This document shows, in pieces, positions 32,797 through 44,569 of a stretch of DNA of 64,000 nucleotides. The DNA lies in NCBI RefSeq assembly GCF_002575655.3, contig NC_053036.3:159564627-159628626 (forward strand), written 5' to 3'. The translations under genes and the position numbers were made by a program. The stretch comes from Aegilops tauschii subsp. strangulata (lineage: Eukaryota > Streptophyta > Magnoliopsida > Poales > Poaceae). Below the pieces are notes generated by a model. It did not search any database. It saw only the letters and a list, made by a program, of their open reading frames with translations, and was not told where the DNA came from. Numbering within the stretch: the stretch's first letter is position 1; each line of letters starts with the position of its first letter.

Positions 32797-34200
32797 CTAC
32801 TCCTCAGGAAGCTCCCCTGTTTGGAGGAATCGGACGGTATGTTGTGCCCATGCCGGAGCCTGGGGCTCGACGACAAGGACTAAAGGCATTTCCTCCGCCA
32901 TGGGAGCGGCCGTCTCCACGGCCAGGGCTTGACGCCCTGCCGGAGTCGGCTGCCCCACGGCAGGCTCAGGGTCCACGGCAGCATCCTTGCCGGCGGCTCT
33001 TGGGAGCTCGGTGGGAAAGTACTTACCGGGGCCTGATTTCCTCCGCTTGCTCTGCTCTGTTGATGGTTCGACGGATGGTTGAGTCAACCGAAGCACAAAA
33101 GTACCTGGTTCCACAGGCAATTTGAAGGCACCACGCTTCGACAGGTAATCGGCGATGTCGTTCTTCGCTCGGGGAACGTGCTCCGCTTGTATACCGTCAA
33201 AGCGCTCTTCCAGCTTCCTCACCTCATCTACGTAGGCATGCATCAACGGGCTCTGATAATCTTTGTTGACTTGCCTGACGACAAGCTGTGAATCACCCCT
33301 GACGACGAGCTTCTTAACCCCGAGGACTGCCGCGATCCTGAGACCGGCAAGCAACCCCTCGTATTCAGCTGTGTTGTTGGTGGACATCTCCCTGGGAAAG
33401 TACATACTTGAGGTGCTCTCTGGTGGGTGCGACAAGCAGCACACCAGCACCGGCGCCTTGCAGCGATAAAGCCCCGTCAAAGTACATGATCCAGTTGCGA
33501 CTTGCTTCCTTGCCGGGGAGAGTGGTCTCCTGGATCTCTTCGTCGGGCGTTGAAGTCCATTCCGCAATGAACTCCGCCAAGACTCTGCTTTGGATCGTCG
33601 AAGTACTTTCAAACTTCAAACCAAAGCTCAACAGCTCCAAAGCCCACTCCACAATCCTCCCGGTTGCGTCTGGGTTATGCAATATCCGTTGCAATGGGAG
33701 GCGGGTGACGACGGTAATTTCATGGGCTTGGAAGTAATGACGCAGCTTCCTCGAGGCCATAAGAAGGCCGAAGAGCAATTTCTGCACGCCGGAGTACCTT
33801 GACCTAGCCCCCTGCAAGAGGGAGCTGACAAAGTAAACCGGGTGCTGCATCATCTTCTTCTTCTGCACCACTTCATTTGGTCATGCAGGCCCTGTCCTGC
33901 CAACGTCAAACTCTGCTGGGGGCCTCGCCTTGCCGGCACCAGGCCCTGCCGGGGGAATCTCAGGCTCGCCATCTGCCGGTCCTGCCGTTGCTACTACCTC
34001 TTCGTCGACCTCCATCTGTGCCACTAGCGCAGCGCTGACCACTTGGTTCGTTGCCGCTAGGTACAGCAGCAATGGCTCTTGTGGTCTAGGCGCAACTAGT
34101 ATCGGCGTAGAGGAGAGGTATTTCTTCAAATCCTGTAGCGCCGCTTCGGCCTCTGGGGTCCATTCCATTGGTCCCGCCTTTTTCAAGATTTTGAAAAAGG
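32797..34200 (-). pseudogene. pol: G RNase H regions (conventional remnant and archaeal-type-like)
   Basis: From about 34190 leftward, LLLYLAATNQVVSAALV and YFVSSLLQGARSRYSGVQKL form the remnant of the first RNase H behind RT. After a connecting stretch (RPLPQ-like LPLQRILHNPDATGRIVEWA) comes a second RNase H: WIMYFDGALSLQGAGAGVLL, then, after a frameshift near 33400, NNTAEYEGLLAGLRIAAVLG, VRGDSQLVVRQVN and HVPRAKNDIADYLSK. The D-E-D-D residues of the second are recognisable. Tat-clade elements are known to have acquired such an extra archaeal-type RNase H. Several frameshifts break the reading. Confidence 0.75.
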
Positions 34201-34975
34201 GAAGGGCGCGCTCGGCAGATTTGGAGATGAATCAGCTCATGGCGGCAACGCAGCCAGTGAGCCGACGCACATCCTTGATCCGCTTGGGCGCCTCGATTTG
34301 CTCGATAGCCTTGATCTTGTCTGGGCTTGCCTCGATCCCACGTTGTGACACAAAGAACCCGAGAAGTTTGCCGGACGGAACGCCGAAGACACACTTCTCA
34401 GGGTTCAACTTGAGGTTGATCTTGCGCAGGTTGGTGAACGTCTCTTCTAAGTCTTGTACGAGAGTTGCCTTGTCCTTGGTTTTGACCACTATGTCATCCA
34501 TATAAGCTTCCATATTTCTATGTAGCTGGGGCTCAAAACCAATTTGCACCGCCCTTGCGAACGTTGAGCCAGCACTCTTCAACCCAAAAGGCATCCGTAA
34601 AAAGCAATACATACCACATGGGGTGATGAATGCTGTCTTCTCTTCGTCTTCCCTTGTCATGAAGATCTGGTGGTAGCCCGAGTAGGCGTCGAGGAATGAT
34701 AACAGATCACACCCGACCGTGGAGTCAACAATCTGGTCAATGCACGGCAACGGGAAGGGGTCCTTAGGACAAGCCTTATTGATATCTGTGTAGTCAATAC
34801 ACAGCCTCCACTTCCCGTTTGCCTTGCGCACCACCACCGGATTGGCCAACCACGTAGGATGGAGCACTCCTCTCACCAAGCCTGCTGCTTCCAACTTCCT
34901 GATCTCCTCTGTGATGAACTCCTGCCGTTCCAAATCTTGCTTCCTGACCTTCTGCTTGACGGGTCACGCATGGGG
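34201..34975 (-). pseudogene. pol: G reverse transcriptase
   Basis: Open from 34933 to 34232: VRGVLHPTWLANPVVVRKAN, WRLCIDYTDINKACPKDPFP, FLDAYSGYHQIFM, FGLKSAGSTFARAV, the active site YMDDIVVKTKDKATLVQDLE, and the thumb region LNPEKCVFGV and GIEASPDKIKAIEQIEAPKR. It stops at a TGA at 34232, in a conserved stretch. A second TGA lies upstream near 34968 (HA*PVKQ). RT copies element RNA into cDNA. Confidence 0.9.
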
Positions 34976-35503
34976 ACAGACAACAAGATGGTGCTCAATC
35001 ACTTCCCTGGGAACGCCAGGGATGTCGGATGCTTGCCATGCAAACACATCGACATACACCCGCAGGAAAGTGACGAGCGAGCTTTCCTATTTGCTGTCGA
35101 GGGTGGAGCTTATGGTGAAAGCCCCTCTCGTGCCATCCTCCTTGACGGACACCTTCTTGGTCTCCGGCGGTGCAGCTCTGGATTTCTTGCTCTTGCCGGT
35201 GGAGCTCTCTGGCACGTCCTCGATGGTAGCACAACACTCCGAAGAGGTGCGCTTCCCGGAGTGGGTGCGAGAGGTCTTGCCGGTCTTCTTCTTCCCTCCC
35301 GGGGCTTCAGCGGCAGGAGCAAGTGCCTTGGCGGCAGCTGCTGCAACTGCTTCCCGGTAGAGTAGGTCGGCGCAGATCAGCGCATCCTTCTTGTTGCAGG
35401 GAACCGTGATGATGGTCATCGGCCCAGGCATCTTCAGCATGTTGTAGGCGTAATGCGCCGCCGCCATGAACTTGGCTAGTGCCGGGCGGCCGAGGATCCC
35501 GTT
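34976..35503 (-). pseudogene. G protease-RT connector
   Basis: An open stretch (35467-35087) continues the reading after the gag-protease stop: KFMAAAHYAYNMLKMPGPMT, then a low-complexity Ala, Lys and Ser-rich linker. It ends at a TAG near 35087 and then joins the pre-RT region. It is a normal Tat polyprotein spacer, here cut by stops. Confidence 0.65.
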
Positions 35504-37993
35504 TTAGGGCAAAGGGATCTCGGCTACATCGAAGACAATCCTCTCCATCCTGTAGTTCAACTCGCTTCCAAACTTCACAGGCAGCGTGACCTTACCCTTC
35601 GGCTGGCTCCTTCCCGGGTTGACCCCTTGAAACGTGCCCGTCTCCTCGAGGTCTCCATCAGGAATTTGCAGCCTTTTGATCACAACGGGTGAGATCAAGT
35701 TCAGACCGGCCCCGCCGTCAACTAGCATCTTGTTCACCTTGAGGTTGCGTATCATTGGCGAAACCAACAACGGCAAGCACCCAACCGCAGTTGTGCGATC
35801 AGGGTGGTCCTCGGTGTCAAAGATGATAGGCATGCTGGACCACTTCAGCGGCTTCTGAGCATCGAACGACGGCTCCGCTGCTGTGATCTCACATGCCCAC
35901 TGCTTGAGTTGGCGGTGAGAAGTATGCAGCGAGGTGCCACCATCGACGCACATGGCCTCTGTAGCCTTCTGGAACTCATGCTCACCGGACTCGTCGTCCT
36001 CGTCGCGATCGTCGTCTTCCTGCTTCTTGTCGCGGCCCCGAGCAGGCCTCTCTTGCTGGTTATCCTTGCCGTGGCAGCCTCCTTGGCCGCCACGCTTCTT
36101 GCCAGACCCTTCGGCACCATCCTGACCCTTATCCTTGTCCCGCCTCTCATACTCGGCTTTTTTCTGTTCAACAAGCAGCTCAACTTGTCGGCAGTTCTGG
36201 AGGTCGTGGCCCTTGGTGCGGTGGATCTTGCAATACTGCTTGTCGGAGCCCCCTGGCTTGTCGGTAGCCGCCAAGGCCCGGCAAGCGGCGCACCCGGCAA
36301 TTTCCTTGCTGGGGTCGTCTGCCTTGGCCTTCTTGGCGGCACCGGTGTCGTCGGATCCCTCGACGGCAAGCACGGCCTTGCCCTTACGCTTTCTGTTGCG
36401 GCGCCGACCCTTTTTCATCGGGGCGGCGGTGTCTTTGTTCGCAGAGTCGGTTTCCGCGCCGGCTCCCTCGCCGGGGTACTTCCTTCCTTCTTCAGCTCGG
36501 ACGCATCTATCGGCCAGAACATAAAGTTCGGCCACATCTTTAAACTTGTTCATCGCCAGCTCTTTATGCATCTTGCTGTTGTGTACATTCTGATGGAACG
36601 CACTGATCACGGCGGTGGGATGAACATCTGGGATGTTGTATTGCACCCGACTGAACATCTGTATGTACTTGCGCAGGTTTTCACCTTCCTTCTGTGGAAT
36701 TAAATGCAAATCGCTCGCCTGTCCATGAGCTTGGTGCCCTCCAGTGAAGGCACCAACGAACTCATGACACAGGTCTGACCAAGAAGAAATGGAATCCGCC
36801 GGCAAGTGCATCAACCAAGACATGACATTGGGTTTCAGGGCCAACGGGAAGTAATTGGCAAGCACCTTGTCGTCACGAGCTCCAGCGGCTTGCATCGCGA
36901 TGGTGTAGATGCTGAGGAACTCTGACGGATGGGTCTTGCCATTGTACTTCTCACCGACATCGGGCTTGAACGTGCGATGGGACGGCCACTGGAACTGCCG
37001 CAGCTCACGGGTAAAGGCTGGGCAACCCACCTCATAAGGTAGGCCGCCGGAGCCTCTCAGTGTTGGGTGGTCCATAGTGGGCCCCGCCCGCTTGTCTGAC
37101 TGGTGGCGTGTATCGCGCCGGCGCTCGATGGTGGTTCGAGCGTCTTCATGGGCTCGCTCCCGAAGAACTTGGCGCTGGTCGCGGTGGGTCCGTGGGTTAG
37201 ACGACGCTATGGAAATGTTATCACAAGCGTCATCACGACGGATCGGCACCCGCGGCAACTGGCGTGGAGGAGGAGAGTGCACCGTGGCCGCAGCACCTCC
37301 GGCCCCTCCACCGCTGGCATGTGATGGCTCGACGGAGCGTCGACCCGAGGGCCCCGCCGGTCTCGGTTCATCTTTGTTGGCGACACCGACAAGGTTTCGG
37401 ATGGTGGCTCTCCACTCGTCGAGCTTTTCTACGGCGGGAGGGAAGTCGAGGAGCAGTTGTGCGCTCCAAAGCTTCTGCTGGCGTGGGTGGCGGCGAAAGC
37501 TGCGTGGACTGTGGCACGCTCCGACTTCTAACCACTTTAGAAGGAGCTCTACCACGGCCCGGCGGCTGCGTGCCATTTTCGCCAGCACTTCGGCGGGCAT
37601 GCCGGCCTCCTTCGTCCCGCAAATGATGCACAGGACTCTTCCCACGGCGGCGTTCGGGGCCACCAGCATGGTGACGCTGCTCGTCGCGCACACCCTAGGA
37701 AGAGCGCGTTGTGGGCGCCGGCGTAGGCGTCTTGGAGGTCGCCGCGCCGCCCCCGGAGGGCCCCGCGCCGCCTGCGGGGGCCCAGCTCCGTCTCTGGATT
37801 TGGCGGCGTGCGGCTCGTCGTCTCGTGCACGAACGACGCCGCTCGCCAGGCTCTAGCTGCCAGAGCAATGTTGGTGCTCGCGGGCCGCGCCTCGGGTCCT
37901 GTCCGTGATCGGCCCGCTGCTTGCCCGCACCGGTACGGGCTGTCCGGCTCCGGATGAACCGACCACCATCGTCGTCTTCTTCTTGGGGGCCAT
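35504..37993 (-). pseudogene. gag: G gag and protease
   Basis: The likely start is the ATG at 37993 (MAPKKKTTMVV). That frame meets TAG after about 45 codons, and the reading moves frame before rejoining the long ORF 37693-35504. Capsid landmarks: FKPDVGEKYNGKTHPSEFL, YFPLALKPNVMSWLMHLPAD, SWSDLCHEFVGAF and LRKYIQMFSRVQYNIPDV. A basic KKGRRRNRKRKGK tract is followed by a zinc-knuckle-like CKIHRTKGHDLQNC. The protease signature is MLVDGGAGLNLISP. The ORF stops at TAA 35504-35506, just before the GILGRP region, inside the polyprotein. Confidence 0.85.
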
Positions 37994-38045
37994 GGCAATG
38001 AAGAACTGCTAGGCTCACGCTAGACCGGATTTTCACAATTACGCC

Positions 38046-38069
38046 ACCCCCTACCTGGCGCGGGAAAGG
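38046..38069 (-). other. G primer binding site region
   Basis: On the minus strand the LTR ends CCCCAACA. CCTTTCCCGCGCCAGGTA and a G run follow, a sequence seen next to LTRs of Tat-type grass elements. The tRNA is not assigned. Confidence 0.5.
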
Positions 38070-39244
38070 TGTTGGGGAAACGACACCTATGGGATCACTG
38101 GAATCCCTTCTACGGTTGGCAGGTGCGGGGTTGTGCAAAGAGCGGGTCTGACAGGAAGCACACGGATCGTTTACCCTGGTTCGGGCCGCGGAGATGCGTA
38201 ATACCCTAGTCCTGCTTTGGTGGATGTATTAGAGTGTTCTTGTGTTCTTGAGCTAGCTACGGGGTGCAACTTGCCCAAAAGATCCGAATCCTCCTCCTGG
38301 TCGCCTCGGGCCTCCTTTTATAGGAAAAAGGGGTTGCCACAGTGGCACACAGGAGGTGGAAAGGTCTACAGTGGATGATTCTATCCTCGGGCCCCGTCGG
38401 ACAAACGCATTTAATGCGCTGCCGACGTGCCCCTCTCGCTTTATCGGGGACGGCAAGGAAGCACGTCCCAGCTGTCGCCGCCTCGCCTGGCTCCGACACG
38501 CGTCCGAGATGACGAGGCGTCGCGGCGCCATGTTGGCTGGCTGCTAGCCTGGCGCGGTGGTGGAGCCTTCATGAAGACTTGCATGCCCCCACGCAGGTGC
38601 TTGCTGAGTCGGTCGTGGAGGCCGCTCGTCGCCACGCAGGTGCCTGCTCAGCTGGTTGAGCTGGCAGCTGCATGGGGACGGCGGTGGAGCCTTGACAGAC
38701 ACGGGCCTGGCCGTGGCCCCGTAGGTGTCTTCGGCAAGGGCCTTGCCGGGGGCCCGGCAAGGGTCTTGCCGCGGCACCGTGGCTGTCCTCGGCAAGGGTC
38801 TTGCCGGGGGTCTCGTGGATTTCCTCGGCAAGGATCTCGCCGAGGGTCGTCGTCTTCTGGTCCTCATCTGATCTTGTATGTTCATGATCTTGACGAAGAT
38901 CTGCATGCCACCACAGGGGTGCCTCCCGAGCCTTGGTTCCAATGTGGTTGGTTGGTGGTGTTGGAACCCGCGGGCTCAAGGGTGGCTCGCTCTGCTGGCG
39001 TTGGGCAAGCTGCCCCGGCAAGGCTCTTGCCGGGGCCGCGGAGGCCGCCCCGACAAGAGTCTTGCCGGGGGATTCCACCTTGCCCCTTTGCTCTTTTGCG
39101 ATTCTTGGTCTTGGTGTTGCTCCTGGTCGCCTTGTGCCATCGGCTTCCCTCCTCTGTCCTGCTTAGTGTGGTCGTGGGCGCGGCTCCGACTGCCCGTGCA
39201 CAAGTAAAGGGGTAAAAAGAAGGGGCCCAACTTTTGTACACCGA
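38070..39244 (-). repeat. G 5' LTR (1175 bp)
   Basis: On the minus strand it starts TGTCGGTGTACAAAAG at 39244 and ends CCCCAACA at 38070. A TATA box (TATAAAAG) is at plus 38315-38322. Six 17-bp palindromes of the CGGCAAGGGTCTTGCCG type lie at 38732, 38755, 38790, 38826, 39016 and 39051 (two imperfect). No second copy is found in the window. Confidence 0.8.
38315..38322 (-). promoter_or_regulatory. TATA box of the G LTR
   Basis: CCTATAAAAGGAGG on the minus strand, about 920 bp into the LTR from its 5' end, with the GC-rich transcribed end beyond. Confidence 0.65.
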
Positions 39245-40871
39245 CACTCATCAAGTTCTACTTTCCTCCCACTCACTTCTTTCGAGAGAAACTCCTTCTC
39301 TAGAAAGGATCCATTCTTAGCAACAAATATCTTGCCTTCGGATCTGTGGTAGAAGGTGTACCCAACAGTTTCTTTTGGGTATCCTATGAAGATGCACTTC
39401 TCTGATTTGGGTTCGAGCTTATCAGGCTGAAACTTTTTCACATAAGCATCGCAACCCCAAACTTTAAGAAACGATAGCTTAGGTTTCTTGCCAAACCATA
39501 GTTCATACGGTGTCGTCTCAACGGATTTAGATGGTGCCCTATTTAATTAACATGAATGCAACTACTCTAATACATAACCTCAAAACGATAGTGGTAAATC
39601 GTTAAGAGACATCATAGATCACCCCATATCTAATAAAGTACGGTTACGACGTTTAGACACAACATTACGCTATGGTGTTCCAGGTGGCGTGAGTTGTGAA
39701 ACTATTCCACATTGTTTTAAATGAAGGCCAAACTCGTAATTCAAATATTCGCCTCCGCGATCAGATCGTACAAACTTTATTTTCTTGTTACGATGATTCT
39801 CCACTTCACTATGAAATTCTTTGAAATTTTCAAACATTTTAGACTTGTGTTTCATCAAGTAGATATACCCATATCTGCTCAAATCATCTGTGAAGGTCAG
39901 AAAATAACAATACCCGCCGCGAGCATCAACACTCATCGAACCGCATACATCGGTATGTATTATTTCCAATAAGTCAGTGGCTCGCTCTTCCGAAGGACGG
40001 AGTCTTAGTCATCTTGCCCATGAGGCATGATTTACAAGCATCAAATGATTCATAATCCAGTGATTCCAAAAGTCCATCCGCATGGAGTTTCTTCATGCGC
40101 TTTACACCAATATGACCTAAACGGCAGTGCCACAAATATGTTGCACTATAATTATCAACTTTGCATCTTTTGGCATCAATATTATGAATATGTGTATAAC
40201 CACGATCGAGATTCAACAAACCATTCACATTGGGTGTATGACCATTGAAGGTTTTATTCATGTAAACAGAACAAAAATTATTCTCTGACTTAAATGAATA
40301 AACATGATCCAATCATATCCATGCTCAATGCAAACACCAAAAAACATTTATTTAGGTTCAACACTAATCCCGAAGGTAGAGGGAGTATGCGATGGTGATC
40401 TTAGCAACTTTGGAATCACTTCCAACACACATCGTTACCTCGCCCTCAACTAGTCTCTGTTCATTTTGTAACTCCTGTTTCGAGTTACTAATCTTAGCAA
40501 CTGAACCGGTATAAAATACCCATGGGCTACTATGAACACTAGCAAAGTACACATTAATAACATGTATATCAAATATACCTTTGTTCACTTTGTCATCCTT
40601 CTTATCCGCCAAATACTTGGGGCAGTTTGCTTCCAGTGACCAGTCCCTTTGCAGTAGAAGCACTCAGTTTCAGGCTTTGGTCCAGTTTGGGCTTCTTCCC
40701 GGGAGTGACAAGTTACTTGCCATTCTTCTTGAAGTTCCCTTTATTTCCCTTTGCCCTTCTTCTTGAAACTAGTGGTCTTGTTAACCATCAACACTTCATG
40801 CTCTTTTTTGATTTCAACCTTCGCTGATTCAGCATCGCGAAGAGCTCGGGAATCATTTTCATTATCCCTTG
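39245..40871 (-). pseudogene. pol: I: copia polyprotein fragment (gag end, protease, GAG-pre-integrase, integrase)
   Basis: Minus-strand copia (Angela/BARE/WIS-like) coding sequence. From right to left: gag end with KKEHEVLMVNKT near 40790; a region before and around the protease; the GAG-pre-integrase domain (YLWHCRLGHIGVKRMKKLHA, ACKSCLMGKMTKTPF-like); the integrase core (HTDVCGSMSVDARGGYCYFL, FVRSDRGGEYLNYEFGLHLK); and integrase C-terminal region (KSEKCIFIGYPKETVGYTFY). Several frame changes and stops separate open pieces at 40663-40364, 40312-39974, 39969-39670 and 39441-39245. RT and RNase H should lie left of G but are not in the window. Confidence 0.85.
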
Positions 40872-43542
40872 TGTAACATCCCAATTTTCAATTTGGATGT
40901 TATACGTAGGTCATCATATGCATATCATATTTTATTTTCATTTTGTTGAGATCCTAGAAATCTTAAGCAACTCAAGGACCCAAGGAGATAGTTGGAGGTT
41001 TCACATATTTTCATATTTGGATTTTTCTCAAATTTGAAAAGAGGATCAATTTGGTTTTTAATATTTTTCTCTCCATTTATTTCCAATATTAAAATAAAAG
41101 AGAGAAGATAATATGACTTCTTGAAAAGATAGGAATATTGGAGAAGAAATTTTAAAATCAAATTTATATTTTATTTGGATTTTATTTGAATTAGAACAAT
41201 ATGCATTTTTGAAAATTGCATTTTTAGGCCAGAAAAATGTTCACTTTGTTCTAAATATTAGGTTTAGACGGCGAAAATTGTTTCTGGTATTTTTAGAATT
41301 TTTTTATATTTTATTAGGATTTTTCTTCGGGGGAAATTAAAAAAAACTTCCCGCCCTCCTTCGTCCCGAGCGGGAGAAGTCCGCCCCGCCGCCGCGGGAG
41401 CTCAGAGTCTGAGCCGGACTCTGATCGCACCGCCCCCTCCCGCAAGCAATGCCACCCCCCTCGGGCTTTAAAAGCCGCCCCACCCCACCGCCTCCTCCCA
41501 CCCAACCCGCAGCCGCCGCCCGCTCGCCGCCGCAGCCGCCGCCCGCCGCTACTTGCGTGCCGCGCCGCCGCCGCTCCCGGCCGCCTCGCCCGCGCGCCGC
41601 CGTTCGCCGTCGCCGTCCCGCGTCCCCGCCGCCATTTTGCCTCGCCGGAAACCGCCACCGACCCACTGGTTTTTAGGTAAAAACCTAGATCGGTTTTTTA
41701 GGGTTTCGTCGGTTTATTTCGGGTTTTCCTATTTTCTCGGTTTATTTCCGATCGGTTCTATTTAGTGAACATCCTCTGTTTTGTTCGTTTTAACGAACAC
41801 GTTCGTTCAGCCAGGGACCTATCCGCAAATACTTTTTATCACAGATTAGCCCCTGATCTTCAAACCCTCACAGATTTTTGCTCGCTTGTCCAAATCCAGT
41901 GAAACCAACGCCAAAATCTTCGTCTTGTTCCCCTCTTTCCAGTTAACCAACTTGAACATGATTTTGACAATTTAAAATTTGGTTGCAAGCAGATTTGAAT
42001 TTTAGATTCTTTTGATCGTAGTTTGAGTTTCGTAGCTCTGATTCGATTGATTCTTTTTGCAAATCGAAGCTCTTCTCTTCTACTTTCAGTTTGGATCTTT
42101 TCCTTTGAGTTTTACCCTTGCATATTATGCTTGAGTCCTTATGTATGCTATTGTTTGTTTGCGATAGAGTTTTCGGAGTGGGAAGCGTGCTAACACGAAT
42201 CACTAGGATTTTCAGATCGTCAGCAAGGCAAGTAACACTTTGATCATACCCCTTTATTACCCACTTTTATGCATTAGTTTCAATCCTCAAACATTGCATG
42301 AGTAGGATCTATTTTAACATGTGGGTATTGGGAAGTAGTTGATGAGGTAGAACCTAATGACCTTTATTTCAAACCTTGGGAGTTACTGCTACGTTATGCT
42401 TATACTACCATGCTATGCTCGTAGATGTGGTTCGGGTTGAGTGATCCATGACAGATGTGAGAGTTGTTTATTATTAATGGTTAAACTTAAGGTGGCTACT
42501 TTAATACACATCTGGGTGGATTGGTTGAGGCACCCTAGAGCACCCAGTGGTTGTCTGGGAACCTGGAGCAATCCAGCGCTGTCCTGGGATATCCCAGAGT
42601 ACCCGTGTGATCATCCTATGGTTCGCCACCCAGGCTCAAAGGGATCATAAGATTATTCATGCTAGAAATGTCCCTGTGCAGCCACATGCCATTATGGGCT
42701 CTGGCACAGTTGAGTAAGATGTGGGAAACCTTCCATGATGGGCTAGCAAATGTAGGGGATTGTAGGTGTACCAGCCTATCTATCGGTTCAGGGGACCTCT
42801 TCGGAAATACTGTGTCTCGGTCATCCGTTTCTCAAACATCATGCAGTGCGAGAAATTCAACGGAGGAGATCGAGTCTTGTGGGGAAAAGTGCGCAAACCT
42901 CCGCAGAGTGTATAAACTAATCATGTTTAGCCGCGTCCCCGGTTATGGATATCTTGAGTATCTGGTACTTGAATTATTGATTTGATCTCATCACTCTACT
43001 TAATTAATTTGTTGGGTTGATAATTATTAATTTGGGATTGAGTTGGAGGAACCTTCTCAATGTTTTCAACAAACTATGTAGTTAAATAAAATATATTCCT
43101 TTGTTGTAGGAAAAAAACTAGCTTTCTACAAAAATAACCATAGAGCCTCCACCAGCCAAATATGCATATAGTATAGCTGTCACATGTTCATTGCTCTACG
43201 ATGTTATTTTGCCAGCATATTCCATGTGCTGACCTACACAGGCTGCAATGTATTATGTTGCAGAGTTTTCAGACGAAGAGTAAGGTGCGCTAGGTCGTTG
43301 TCGTGCACTCAGCTATGCAGTTGGAGTTGATGGACTCATTTACCTTCGAAGCTTCCGCTGTTATCTTATTTAGATGGCCTTCAGCCATATTTTTGTAATA
43401 AGTTCTCTTTTGAGACATTCGATGTATTAAGTGTGTGATTGAACTCCGTTATAAATCCTCGAGTACTGTGTGTGTCAGCATTACCGATCCAGGGATGACA
43501 CTTATACACAGAGATTTGACCATCTGAGGTCGGATCGCTACA
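40872..43542 (+). repeat. F 5' LTR (2671 bp)
   Basis: It starts TGTAACATCCC and ends GATCGCTACA. A TTTAAAAG box lies near 41466. The micro-ORF blocks are at 42168-42227 and 43264-43283. Block a contains an in-frame TAA here, so this copy is broken. Confidence 0.9.
42168..43283 (+). other. Broken copy of the LTR micro-ORF in the F 5' LTR
   Basis: Block a (42168-42227, 60 nt) follows TTTGCGATAG and ends CAAG before GCAAGT. It has a TAA where the 3' LTR copy has TAC. Block b (43264-43283) follows ATGTTGCAG and ends in TAA. Confidence 0.4.
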
Positions 43543-43545
43543 AGA

Positions 43546-43559
43546 TGGTATCAGAGCAC
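43546..43559 (+). other. F primer binding site (initiator tRNA-Met)
   Basis: TGGTATCAGAGCAC begins three bases after the LTR end. Confidence 0.8.
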
Positions 43560-43648
43560 ACGTTGACTGTAGGACGCGACCACTAAAAAAAGCCATAGGA
43601 CTTTCTTCTCTACTCATTTCTGACTCTTCTCCATTTTCTACTCTATAG

Positions 43649-44370
43649 ATGGCGGACCCAAGGAACAAGTTTGCTCAACCGGATGAAGACACCCCTTTTG
43701 GACGACACTTGAAGGAGGCCACTAAGTACATGAGCATCGGAATACCAAGCTTCACAGGGACCTATACCGCCACTCTACCTGAAGAAGAGCGCTGGACAAT
43801 TCGAGTACATGTTCCAGAAAGGAAATTCACACCAGTTACTAAGCCCATAGAGTTTTCTTTTGATGCCCCAACCTGGAGTCTAGGAAAGAGCATGGAAGCA
43901 CACATCGCCATGGGATGCATCGGCGAAGTTTACCACAAGGATCTTAAGGACACCATATACCAGATATGTGGACGCTGAGATGAGCAATGGGAGATAATTT
44001 GCACCAGGAAGGATAAATCCATTGCAGCCTACATCCAGGAGTTGAACCAACACATTCGTCGTCAGGAGAACCAGATGTGCGCCAATATGATAGACATGAA
44101 GAAGGTGATGACCAAGAACATGGAACTAGAAGAGGAACTCAAGTCTACACGCGATGGATATGAAAAGAAATTGCAGTACTACTGGAGAAGAATGAAGACC
44201 TAAAGAAGAAGCTAGGAATATTCATGGGAGATCCCGAACCTGAGGTGGACATCCGTTCGGAAGACTACATCATCATCGACGACACCGACTCCGACCCCGA
44301 TAGTGATGATGATTACGGAGATGAAGCTGGAGCAGATATTATGGAGTCTTCCACCGATCAAAATTTCTAG
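43649..44370 (+). pseudogene. F accessory ORF upstream of gag, unknown function
   Basis: ATG 43649 directly follows the acceptor-like TTCTACTCTATAG. The reading runs to a TGA at 43976-43978, stays open beyond it to a TAA at 44201, then continues in another frame to TAG 44368-44370. The N-terminal half (MADPRNKFAQPDEDTPFGRH, RWTIRVHVPERKF) has no domain I recognise. The middle is charged and helical (QELNQHIRRQENQM to MELEEELKSTRDGYEKK), probably a coiled coil. The end is strongly acidic (DDTDSDPDSDDDYGDE). It takes the same place as the B accessory ORF but shows no obvious similarity. Confidence 0.6.
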
Positions 44371-44569
44371 TCAACCACCATACTATCAGTAGATTCCCCC
44401 ATGTATATAGTAATAGTCCGAGTATTTTTGTAAACGGTAGTTAGATCGTTTGTATGCCCTTGTTTGAATTGAGTGTTGTGATATGAATGTGTTTGTCTCA
44501 TGTGCATATGGGTAGTGAATTCTCTTTAGACCTCACTCTATTCTAATCTCTCCTCTCTAAACCCATCAG
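44371..44569 (+). other. Spacer between F accessory ORF and gag
   Basis: Non-coding. It ends in a strong pyrimidine tract, CTCTCCTCTCTAAACCCATCAG, which touches the gag ATG. Confidence 0.5.

Larger units (their letters stand above)
30447..39244 (-). mobile_element. G: Tat-lineage Ty3/gypsy retrotransposon (minus strand), 3' LTR absent
   Basis: Reading leftward from 39244 the order is: LTR (39244-38070), primer-site region, gag and protease, RT, RNase H regions, integrase and a spacer. The RT active site is YMDDIVVK. An RNase H with the archaeal-type look (YFDGALSLQGAGAG, NNTAEYEGLLAGLR) follows. Gag has DGGAG protease signature and a linker of charged residues. These are Tat-lineage traits. 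The LTR outer end abuts copia sequence of I at 39245 (next five bases CTCAT). The left boundary is uncertain and may include the antisense B3-like ORF. Confidence 0.8.

Noticed and set aside
35804..36703. A 299-codon plus-strand ORF opposite G gag
   Set aside because: It is antisense shadow of the gag-protease frame, caused by codon bias on the other strand. It has hydrophobic runs but no domain.
38732..39067. CRISPR-like repeat array
   Set aside because: The repeats are palindromic, irregularly spaced and lie in a plant LTR. CRISPR does not apply.
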